A stretch of 5,359 bases of DNA. It comes from Verrucomicrobiia bacterium (lineage in GTDB: Bacteria; Verrucomicrobiota; Verrucomicrobiia; Limisphaerales; Palsa-1400). This document shows, in pieces, positions 1 to 5,296 of the stretch. The stretch covers positions 1 to 5,359 of the forward strand of contig JAICXV010000215.1 in assembly GCA_025934545.1 (NCBI GenBank). The letters run 5' to 3'. The notes below the pieces were generated by a model. That model did not search any database. It worked only from the letters and a program-made list of their open reading frames with translations, and was not told where the DNA came from. The stretch's first letter is position 1. Each line of letters opens with the position of its first letter. Made by a program: the position numbers and the translations under genes.

Positions 1-2
1 GA

Positions 3-248
3 AAAGGAGACGGAGCTAATGCGCCGTGTGTCTTTCAAAAACGACAGTGGAACACGAACGAAAAGGTCAAAGACGACAACTCAACATTTCATCTTGCCGC
101 AGCCGCTTTTAACTCCGGCGACGTCAAACAATCAATGGAGTTAGCAACGCAGGCGTTGAAACAAAATCAAACCGAGGCCCGAGCCGCTTACTTGATGCGC
201 ATTATTGAACGGCAGAAAATCCTCAGTGGATCCGGCGCAAACAAATAA
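3..248 (+). CDS. C-terminal fragment of a helical, TPR-like protein (5' end outside window)
   Basis: This is the only plus-strand frame that stays open from the window edge to a TAA at 246-248. It gives 81 residues, and the start codon lies upstream of the window. The middle part (about residues 28-60) has an alanine-rich helix, then Gly-Asp, then a second helix ending in Ala-Leu (FNSGDVKQSM...ATQALKQN). That is the residue pattern of the second half of a tetratricopeptide repeat and the start of the next helix. A further helix (EARAAYLMRIIERQ) and a short polar tail follow. Such repeats usually mediate protein-protein contacts, but with one partial unit visible the function cannot be named. 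The gene ends 22 bp before the convergent lipoprotein gene. No T-run terminator is visible after the stop. That it is coding is inferred from the open frame and protein-like composition; the TPR call is tentative. Confidence 0.55.
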   Translation, partial: KGDGANAPCVFQKRQWNTNEKVKDDNSTFHLAAAAFNSGDVKQSMELATQALKQNQTEARAAYLMRIIERQKILSGSGANK

Positions 249-270
249 CGGACACTGCGAAGGTCAGTAT

Positions 271-714
271 TTACGGAGCGACTTTGTCGCTGACCCATTG
301 GCGGGCTTTGTTGAAGCCTTCACGCGATGATTCGTAAGCTGACTTGAATCCTGACTTCACACTTTCCCATGTTGATTCGGTTGCGCCTTTTACTTTGTCC
401 AATTGCACGCTCAGTTGCTGTTGCTGCGCACGCAAAGCTTCCAGCTTGGGTTTGGCTTCGGTTTTGACCTTGTCACTCGACGTCTCAATCTTTGCGGATA
501 GATCATCCAAATTCGTTTTGAGCGCATCCAATTGGCCCTGCATTTTTTTAACGAACGCGTCCTTTTGCGAGTACGTATAATCTTTCATATCGTCCGCAGC
601 CTGCCGGGCGTCGTTCTGCGCTTTTTCCAGTTGTTTGGACGTCGCGTCCTTGTTGCATGCCACCACCAGCGCGACGGCGGCCAACAGACCCATGAAAAAC
701 GTGTTTAACTTCAT
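271..714 (-). CDS. Small coiled-coil lipoprotein
   Basis: The 147-residue product begins with a lipoprotein signal: Lys2, a hydrophobic stretch at residues 6-19, and a lipobox ending V-V-A-C with the lipidated cysteine at position 20. Asn at +2 and no Asp at +2 suggest outer-membrane sorting by the E. coli rule, which may not hold in this phylum. The mature part is almost wholly charged or polar helix: residues 25-110 look like coiled coil rich in Gln, Lys, Asp and Glu, with no cysteine beyond Cys20. The C-terminus holds two tandem 11-residue units (residues 116-137) with aromatic residues on one face, like the amphipathic helices of apolipoprotein- or LEA-like proteins. The ATG is supported by AGGAG 10 nt upstream. 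The gene is alone on its strand and divergent from the copper-site protein. A structural or envelope-stress role is possible, but I do not recognise a named family. Confidence 0.85.
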   Translation of the reverse strand: MKLNTFFMGLLAAVALVVACNKDATSKQLEKAQNDARQAADDMKDYTYSQKDAFVKKMQGQLDALKTNLDDLSAKIETSSDKVKTEAKPKLEALRAQQQQLSVQLDKVKGATESTWESVKSGFKSAYESSREGFNKARQWVSDKVAP

Positions 715-724
715 AATCTCAAAA

Positions 725-729
725 CTCCT
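725..729 (-). promoter_or_regulatory. Shine-Dalgarno site of the lipoprotein gene
   Basis: On the minus strand AGGAG lies 10 nt before the ATG at 714-712 and fixes that start. It is the only clear Shine-Dalgarno sequence in front of any complete gene here; the other four starts lack one. Confidence 0.65.
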
Positions 730-834
730 GTTCCATAGTAGTTGAGCAGGCGCGGTTCAGCGATTCATTTCGAACCGACTTGAATTTGCGCGCGACTAAG
801 TTGCTCGACCGGTGTTTACTACCAAAGCCGCACT

Positions 835-1860
835 ATGAACATTCCCAGAACGCCCCTCGTGCAGAAGTTGATCCTGCTGATGCTTGTATTGATTTTTGGC
901 TGCCTGGTGCTGTTGCTCATCAATGGCCGAAAACAAATCGAGGCGTTGCAGACCGGACCCAATATCGAACTTTCCACGAACGGGTCCAACTCGGATGCGG
1001 CCATTCGTCAGGCGTTTCCAAAAATGCGCAGTTCGCGCAGCCACGCGTCGACCAATCCCGAAGAAGCGCCGGTGAAAGCGGCTGAGCCTGTTCGGTCACC
1101 CGCGCCTTTGCCGACGGACGCGCCGGCCGTTGCAGTCCAACCAGTCGTTATTCCCGCGCCAAGTGTGATCGAACTGCCGAAAACGACGGCGGAAGCTCAC
1201 GGTGTTTTCGGCCGCGTCATGCTGCTCGGAACGCCGCCAGCGGAAACAGTGATTCAATTCGATCCGACTTGCGGCGCGATGCATTCGAACCCGGTGACCA
1301 CACAACGTTATGTCATCGATCACGACGGCGGGTTGGCGAACGTTTTGGTTTACGTTTCGAAAGGGCTGGAAACGAAACAATTTAATCCGCCGCCGCCGGT
1401 GGTGCTCGACCAAAAGAATTGTCTGTATCAACCAACCGTCATTGGCGCGATGGTCAATCAGACGATCCAAATTAAAAATTCTGATCCGGTGCTGCACAAT
1501 GTGCACGCGATGCCAAGAGTCTCAGGCAATGAGGAGTTTAATTTTGCCCAGCCCCTCCAGGACCAAACGGATGAACGAAAATTCGGCAGGCCGGAGATTT
1601 TCGTGAGGATCAAATGCGAGGTGCACGATTGGATGCTGGCTTACGTTGGTGTAGTCAACAATCCCTACTTCGCGGTGACGGACACCAATGGCCTTTTTCA
1701 ACTGCCGGATGGTTTGCCACCGGGGCGGTATGAAATCACCGCCACGCATTTGAAGGCCGGCAGCATCAGCAAAACGATCACGCTGAAAAGAAATCCGGTC
1801 CGGTTAATCTTCACGTTGCCAGTCAACGGCCAACGGACGTTAGCGTCAGACCGGCATTGA
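835..1860 (+). CDS. Membrane-anchored cupredoxin-like / carboxypeptidase regulatory-like domain protein
   Basis: The 341-residue product has one N-terminal membrane helix (about residues 11-29, no lipobox or clear cleavage site), so the rest should lie in the periplasm. A low-complexity Pro/Ala/Val linker (about 76-116) leads to a beta-rich region beginning near residue 122. That region contains the sequence L-H-N-V-H-A-M (His221, His224) and then C-E-V-H-D-W-M (Cys261, His264, Met267). The layout H...C-x2-H-x2-M is that of type 1 copper sites, and the spacing matches amicyanin. After Y-V-G-V-V, residues 278-320 (PYFAVTDTNGLFQL, then LPPGRYEITATH) form a carboxypeptidase regulatory-like beta-sandwich. 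Cys146 and Cys196 could form a disulfide. Similar proteins in Acidobacteria and Verrucomicrobia are usually annotated only by the regulatory-like domain. Copper binding and electron transfer are inferred from the motif. The ATG lacks a Shine-Dalgarno, but the membrane helix directly after it supports this start. Confidence 0.88.
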   Translation: MNIPRTPLVQKLILLMLVLIFGCLVLLLINGRKQIEALQTGPNIELSTNGSNSDAAIRQAFPKMRSSRSHASTNPEEAPVKAAEPVRSPAPLPTDAPAVAVQPVVIPAPSVIELPKTTAEAHGVFGRVMLLGTPPAETVIQFDPTCGAMHSNPVTTQRYVIDHDGGLANVLVYVSKGLETKQFNPPPPVVLDQKNCLYQPTVIGAMVNQTIQIKNSDPVLHNVHAMPRVSGNEEFNFAQPLQDQTDERKFGRPEIFVRIKCEVHDWMLAYVGVVNNPYFAVTDTNGLFQLPDGLPPGRYEITATHLKAGSISKTITLKRNPVRLIFTLPVNGQRTLASDRH

Positions 1861-1879
1861 ACGAAGCGGGACTTGCTCG

Positions 1880-1904
1880 TGTCGCACACTTCAAACGTGC
1901 GATA
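1880..1904. terminator. Hairpin between convergent genes, weak terminator candidate
   Basis: The 45-bp gap between the stop of the copper-site gene (1860) and the stop of nth (1906) contains TCGCAC (1882-1887) and GTGCGA (1897-1902) with a 9-nt loop, extended by a G-T and a T-A pair. Its position suits a shared bidirectional terminator. Neither strand has a T-run after the stem, so intrinsic termination is doubtful and the call rests mainly on position. Confidence 0.3.
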
Positions 1905-1905
1905 C

Positions 1906-2559
1906 TTAAACAGGTTTGGTTTTATTCGGATAAAGGCAGAGGGAATTGATCGAGCACTCGGGACATTTCGGAATGCGCGCCACGCAAATTCGACGGCCGT
2001 GGTATTGGAGGAGATGACAGAATTTTATCTGGTCTTTGATTGGAACAATCGGCGTCAGATCGGCTTCGATTTTGTCGGGGTCTTCGTTTTTAGTTAATCC
2101 AAGTCGTCCGGAAACGCGCGCGACATGGCGGTCAACGCCGATGCCGGGAATTCCAAAAGCATTTCCAAGAAGCACGTTGGCGGTCTTGCGTCCGACAGCC
2201 GGCACTTCGAGCAATTGGTCCAATTTGTCCGGCACTTTCCCGCCAAAATTTTCGACGAGAAAAGTGGTCGCTTTGATGATCGATTTAGTTTTGACGCGGA
2301 AGAAACTGATTTTGTGAATCTCTTCCTGCAACGTTGCCGGGTTTGCCTTCGCGTAATCGGCGGCAGTTTTATATTTCTTGAACAGAGCGGGCGTGACGGT
2401 GTTGACGAGGTCATCGCGGCATTGCGCGGCGAGGATGAGCGAGATCAACAGCTCAAGCGGGTTGGTAAAATCGAGCGCGAGTTTGGCGTCCGGATGGGTT
2501 TTTTTGAGCGTCGCGATGATCTTTATGACTCGCGCCTTTTTTTGTTCCTTCGATTCCAT
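1906..2559 (-). CDS. nth: Endonuclease III, DNA glycosylase/AP lyase
   Basis: Bifunctional base-excision repair enzyme that removes oxidised pyrimidines from DNA and nicks the abasic site by beta-elimination. From the chosen ATG the product has 217 residues, close to the 211 of E. coli Nth. Visible family marks are the helix-hairpin-helix with catalytic lysine (VPAVGRKTANV, Lys125), the catalytic aspartate in GVDRHVARV (Asp143), the LAAQCRDDLVN segment matching LSAQATD of E. coli, and a C-terminal 4Fe-4S loop with cysteines 192, 199, 202 and 208 in the canonical C-x6-C-x2-C-x5-C spacing. The frame can be extended to a TTG at 2595, but those 12 extra residues (MRLSWSQ...) overlap the permease gene and do not fit the family, so ATG 2559 is preferred. 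It starts 7 bp after the permease stop, so the two are probably co-transcribed and perhaps translationally coupled. All key residues are present. Confidence 0.96.
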   Translation of the reverse strand: MESKEQKKARVIKIIATLKKTHPDAKLALDFTNPLELLISLILAAQCRDDLVNTVTPALFKKYKTAADYAKANPATLQEEIHKISFFRVKTKSIIKATTFLVENFGGKVPDKLDQLLEVPAVGRKTANVLLGNAFGIPGIGVDRHVARVSGRLGLTKNEDPDKIEADLTPIVPIKDQIKFCHLLQYHGRRICVARIPKCPECSINSLCLYPNKTKPV

Positions 2560-2566
2560 AGAGCAA

Positions 2567-3487
2567 TTATTTCTTTGCGACCAGGACAAGCGCAATCACA
2601 CCGGCGACGGCAATCGCTCCGCCGATGACCGAACGCCGATGCGCTTTGTCGCCTTCAAACTTCCACGCAAATGGAATAATTACGAGCGGCGTTGTCGCCA
2701 CGAGCGCGAGGACTAAACCGGTCGGCGTGGTTTTTAGCGCCCAATTAAAGAAGCACATGCCAAGGGTTTGGCCAGCCAGTCCGTTGGCGACGATCCATGG
2801 CCATGCCGTTTTCCATTTGACGCTGTTTGGAACACGGGGGGCTTCGGGATGAACGATTTGCGCCCATACTTCACGGCGTTTAACGATGAGCAACGCCAGG
2901 CCGCAGATAATCAAACCGCCAACCAGGCGCTGAAATCCGGCTGTGCCGACATCGATCGGTTGACGATGGGTCGCGGCGACGGCGAATCCTTTTCGACTGA
3001 GGACCGCGCCGAAACCATTGCCGACTGCCGCCATTACGCAAAATCCAATTCCCAGAATCCATTGTTTGCGTGAAAACGTAAGATGTTCACCCGGCGCGAG
3101 AGCGATGGCGACGCCGACCAGAATCGTGCAGCACGCCATCGTTTGCGGAAGCGTCAACCGCGTTCCGAGCCAAAGCCATTCAATCGTCGCTCCAGCCACC
3201 GCAGTTCCGCACTGGACCAGCAGCGACGTCAGGCGCGAACCGAGCCGGGGCAATCCCTGGAACAGGAAGACATCGGAACCGACCCCGATCATGCCGCTGA
3301 TGAAAAATAACGGGAACGCGATGCCGGTCATTCCGAGGCCGAAGGTGTACGCCCAAAGCGCGAGCGAAAAGGTCGCGACGGTGATGCGCCAGAAGTTGGC
3401 TTCGGTGCCGCCAAGCATCTTGGCCGAGCGCGTCGCGCAGATCGTCGAGATCGAATACAGAATTGTCGTTATGAATGCCGGAAACAT
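2567..3487 (-). CDS. EamA-family (drug/metabolite transporter superfamily) permease
   Basis: The 306-residue, very hydrophobic protein has about ten predicted membrane helices, the usual size and number for the 10-TMS DMT families. It reads as two tandem EamA-type halves: residues 1-131 and 143-304, each of five helices, with a short charged linker (GEHLTFSRKQ). Helix 1 is followed by R-S-A-K-M-L-G-G-T-E-A-N-F-W-R, comparable to the conserved segment after the first helix in EamA proteins. A larger hydrophilic loop (about 203-226) sits between helices 7 and 8. Helix 9 is preceded by LKTTPTG and ends near P-L-V-I-I-P-F, typical of the second EamA half. Export of a small metabolite or amino acid is the family role, but the substrate cannot be read from sequence. 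It is the first gene of a likely two-gene transcript with nth. No Shine-Dalgarno or clear promoter was found upstream of ATG 3487. Confidence 0.9.
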   Translation of the reverse strand: MFPAFITTILYSISTICATRSAKMLGGTEANFWRITVATFSLALWAYTFGLGMTGIAFPLFFISGMIGVGSDVFLFQGLPRLGSRLTSLLVQCGTAVAGATIEWLWLGTRLTLPQTMACCTILVGVAIALAPGEHLTFSRKQWILGIGFCVMAAVGNGFGAVLSRKGFAVAATHRQPIDVGTAGFQRLVGGLIICGLALLIVKRREVWAQIVHPEAPRVPNSVKWKTAWPWIVANGLAGQTLGMCFFNWALKTTPTGLVLALVATTPLVIIPFAWKFEGDKAHRRSVIGGAIAVAGVIALVLVAKK

Positions 3488-3593
3488 TCGGGACGGAACT
3501 TAAGGAGGAAAAGGTTTGGACGAAAGAAGTCTTTGAAGAGTTTAGCGTGCGAGCTGTGCGCGGGTTGGAAACTCCTACGGTTTATTAAACGAT

Positions 3594-3623
3594 GGAGCGG
3601 AAGCGGACTAAAGTCCGCGCTCC
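3594..3623. repeat. Palindromic repeat, copy A
   Basis: GCGGACT (3603-3609) and AGTCCGC (3612-3618) pair perfectly around a 2-nt loop. GGAGC (3594-3598) and GCTCC (3619-3623) extend this to a 12-bp stem with a 4-nt bulge on the left arm. The same core recurs at 5216-5240 (inverted) and 5272-5296 (direct). It lies in the gap between the permease start and the oxidoreductase terminator, so it disrupts no gene. It looks like a REP-type intergenic element; the transposase or RAYT that might spread it is not in the window. Confidence 0.75.
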
Positions 3624-3629
3624 GTACGT

Positions 3630-3660
3630 AAAAAGACCTCGCGTTGTTCACGCGAGGTCT
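3630..3660 (-). terminator. Intrinsic terminator of the oxidoreductase gene
   Basis: AGACCTCGCG (3634-3643) and CGCGAGGTCT (3651-3660) form a perfect 10-bp stem with a 7-nt loop. On the minus strand the stem runs directly into five T residues (3634-3630). It starts 17 nt after the stop codon of the Gfo/Idh/MocA gene. There is no T-run on the other side, so it should act only on minus-strand transcripts, and it insulates the permease-nth unit from the oxidoreductase. Confidence 0.9.
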
Positions 3661-3677
3661 GGTGAAGAATTGTTAGC

Positions 3678-5087
3678 TTACGACAATTCCAACGTGCCGT
3701 AGGTGATCGGTTTGACGGCTTTGCCGTTTTCGGTGGTCACCTTGCGGGTCTTTTCGTCGAACATGCAGGCCATGTTGAGGCGTTGCGACATTTCGGCGAG
3801 CGAGATAACGGTCTGCGCGCGGGTCGCGAGATCGATGTTCGCGTTGGTTTTCGGATTGTTCGCGCGAATACAGTCGAACCAGTTCTTCTCGTGCGCACCG
3901 ATGTTTTCAGTCGGAGTCAGGCCTTTGATGGTCTGGTTTTCGAGCGCGGTATCTTCGAATTTGCCACCTTCGGCGAAGGGTTGTTCGACGGTCACCTGGA
4001 TGCTTTCGCCACTGCTGCCAATGTCGAGGCTGGCTTTGTGTCCGTAGATGACGAAGCCGGGGCTCTTGGCGGCGACGGTGCTGCAAACGATCGAGAGCAG
4101 GCAGCCGCTTGGGAATTCGGCGAGAATTTCAACGTGCTCGGGAACGTCGCGTTCGGGCGTGCCGTCTTTTTTGAGGCGGTCGGAATGGACGCTCTTGGTG
4201 CCGATGCTGACAACGCGTTTCGGAAATTCCGGGTTGCCGGTCGCGAGCATGAGCGGGTTCAAACGATGCGGGACGAGGTCGCCGAGGAGACCGGCGCAGT
4301 ACGGATAATATTTGCGCCAGCGGAAGTAGGCGTCGGCATTGAACGGCGTTTTCTTCTTCACAGGGCCCTGCCAGGCATCCCAATTCGTGTCGGCGGCGGT
4401 GCACCATTGTTGGATGGGATAATTCCATTCGCCGTCCGGAGTGTTGCGGCAATAGAAACCTTGTGCCCAAATCATCTGGCCGATTTTACCGGCCTGGATC
4501 ATTTCGGCGGCTTTGTGCCAACCGGCGGCGGAACAACCCTGGGAACCGAGTTGGAAAATTTTGCCGGTGCGCTTGACCGCATCATGAAAATCGAACGCTT
4601 CACCGAGGTAACGGGTCATCGGCTTTTCGCAATAGACGTGCTTGCCGGATTCCATCGCGGCGATGGCTGTCTTGGTGTGCCAATGGTCGACGGTCGCAAT
4701 CGTGACGGCGTCGATATCTTTATTTTCGAGCAGCTTGCGATAGTCGTCATACATGGCGACGTCGCCACCGATCGTTTGCTTGGCGTGGTTCTGGCGATAT
4801 TTGGAAACGTCGCAAACAGCGACTTGCGCGATGTTGTTCGCGGACGCGTCGGTCTTTTGCGTTTTGACGTGGGCCATGCCCTGTCCGCCGACGCCGATGT
4901 AACCGACAACGATGCGGTCGTTCGCGCCGATGACGCGACCAGTCGACGGGGCTTGCGTTTGACCGTAAACAGGAGTTTTGAGAATGTTGGTCGCAGCAGC
5001 CACAGCAGCAGCGGCAATGCTGGATTTTTTAATGAATGAGCGGCGGGATTCGCCCGCGCCGCCAATTTTATCAGAGTTTTGCTTCAT
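3678..5087 (-). CDS. Tat-exported Gfo/Idh/MocA-family oxidoreductase
   Basis: NAD(P)-dependent sugar or cyclitol dehydrogenase family protein of 469 residues, larger than cytoplasmic relatives mainly because of the export signal. Residues 14-42 form a twin-arginine signal (E-S-R-R-S-F-I-K-K, then an Ala-rich core). Cleavage is plausible after V-Y-G at 42, so the folded, cofactor-loaded enzyme would act outside the cytoplasm. The Rossmann domain follows with G-x-G-x-x-G at 65-70 (GYIGVGGQG), an acidic C-D-V at 92-94 in the position that often binds the ribose, T-V-D-H-W-H at 132-137, and the family E-K-P motif at 154-156 with candidate catalytic Lys155. The C-terminal domain has G-D-L-V-P-H (Asp270, His274), matching the D-x3-H signature. 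Such Tat-bearing members are greatly expanded in Planctomycetes and Verrucomicrobia, where many are linked to polysaccharide breakdown; the substrate here is unknown. It has its own promoter and terminator, hence is probably monocistronic. No Shine-Dalgarno precedes the ATG. Confidence 0.95.
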   Translation of the reverse strand: MKQNSDKIGGAGESRRSFIKKSSIAAAAVAAATNILKTPVYGQTQAPSTGRVIGANDRIVVGYIGVGGQGMAHVKTQKTDASANNIAQVAVCDVSKYRQNHAKQTIGGDVAMYDDYRKLLENKDIDAVTIATVDHWHTKTAIAAMESGKHVYCEKPMTRYLGEAFDFHDAVKRTGKIFQLGSQGCSAAGWHKAAEMIQAGKIGQMIWAQGFYCRNTPDGEWNYPIQQWCTAADTNWDAWQGPVKKKTPFNADAYFRWRKYYPYCAGLLGDLVPHRLNPLMLATGNPEFPKRVVSIGTKSVHSDRLKKDGTPERDVPEHVEILAEFPSGCLLSIVCSTVAAKSPGFVIYGHKASLDIGSSGESIQVTVEQPFAEGGKFEDTALENQTIKGLTPTENIGAHEKNWFDCIRANNPKTNANIDLATRAQTVISLAEMSQRLNMACMFDEKTRKVTTENGKAVKPITYGTLELS

Positions 5088-5121
5088 AAATTGGAGTTGT
5101 TTACGGGTTCAAAGAAGGAAA

Positions 5122-5149
5122 ATTGTAACGGATGCGTATCGTCGGTCAA
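5122..5149 (-). promoter_or_regulatory. Sigma70-like promoter of the oxidoreductase gene
   Basis: Read on the minus strand, TTGACC (5149-5144, 5 of 6 to the -35 consensus) and TACAAT (5127-5122, 5 of 6 to the -10 consensus) are separated by 16 nt. A transcript would start near 5115 and leave a leader of about 28 nt before the ATG at 5087. It is the best promoter match I found in the window. An 8-bp direct repeat overlaps it. Confidence 0.6.
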
Positions 5150-5156
5150 TGCGTAT
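5132..5156. repeat. 8-bp direct repeat over the -35 region, possible operator
   Basis: ATGCGTAT occurs at 5132-5139 and again at 5149-5156, 17 bp start to start. The first copy lies in the spacer between the -10 and -35 hexamers and the second abuts and shares one base with the -35. Placement suggests a binding site for a regulator that would block RNA polymerase, but no regulator is encoded nearby and chance cannot be excluded. Confidence 0.35.
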
Positions 5157-5215
5157 AAACGGTTTTGGACTGATTTTTATTAGACAAGTTTTTGAACACG
5201 CAAGTTACAACAGAA

Positions 5216-5240
5216 GGGAGCGCGGGCTTTAATCCGCTTC
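5216..5240. repeat. Palindromic repeat, copy B (inverted, degenerate)
   Basis: This copy matches the reverse complement of copy A (GGAGCGCGG-CTTTA-TCCGCTTC, two core differences). Its own small stem (5222-5228 with 5231-5237) is weakened by one wobble and one C-A mismatch. It is in inverted orientation to copy C, 31 bp away, and would pair with it over about 20 bases. Confidence 0.7.
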
Positions 5241-5271
5241 AAATCCGAACGGCTAAAGGCGATCCAAAGGC

Positions 5272-5296
5272 GAAGCGGACTGAAGTCCGCGCCCCG
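5272..5296. repeat. Palindromic repeat, copy C (direct)
   Basis: This copy reads in the same direction as copy A: GAAGCGGACT, two loop bases, then AGTCCGCGC and CCCG in place of TCCG. The core stem GCGGACT (5275-5281) with AGTCCGC (5284-5290) is intact, and only the loop (GA instead of AA) and the flank differ. Together with copy B it fills most of the non-coding DNA at the right end of the window. Confidence 0.75.

Noticed and set aside
735..740. TACTAT (minus strand) as a -10 box for the lipoprotein gene
   Set aside because: It has no -35 partner at proper spacing, and the transcript would start within the Shine-Dalgarno region.
780..1085. Plus-strand frame of 101 codons overlapping the start of the copper-site gene
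   Set aside because: It is out of frame with a gene supported by membrane helix, linker and copper motifs. Its product has no protein-like pattern.
1096..1506. Minus-strand frame of 136 codons inside the copper-site gene
   Set aside because: Its product is extremely rich in Arg and His, which is the antisense image of the Pro/Ala/Val-rich sense sequence.
1863..1879. GAAGCGGGACTTGCTCG as a fourth copy of the palindromic repeat
   Set aside because: Only the first part resembles the repeat, and the second arm AGTCCGC is absent, so it is likely a chance match.
2560..2595. TTG-initiated extension of nth by 12 codons
   Set aside because: It would begin inside the permease gene. The extra residues do not resemble endonuclease III N-termini, and the ATG at 2559 gives the normal family length.
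2125..2628. Plus-strand open frame opposite nth and the permease end
   Set aside because: It is antisense to nth, whose catalytic and iron-sulfur motifs are all intact. The translation is rich in Arg, Phe and Asp with no recognisable fold.
2378..3503. Several plus-strand frames (2378-2716, 2768-3073, 3018-3503) opposite the permease
   Set aside because: They are antisense shadows of a clear ten-helix membrane protein and show no domain, signal or ribosome-binding evidence of their own.
3503..3509. AAGGAGG-like sequence on the plus strand near 3501-3508 as a ribosome-binding site
   Set aside because: No start codon with an open frame of useful length follows at the right distance, and the neighbouring gene runs on the other strand.
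3783..5039. Long plus-strand open frame (418 codons) opposite the oxidoreductase gene
   Set aside because: It lies wholly within the well-supported Gfo/Idh/MocA gene on the other strand. Its product is an Ala/Gly/Val/Asp/Phe-rich string without domains, as expected from the antisense of a GC-biased codon pattern.
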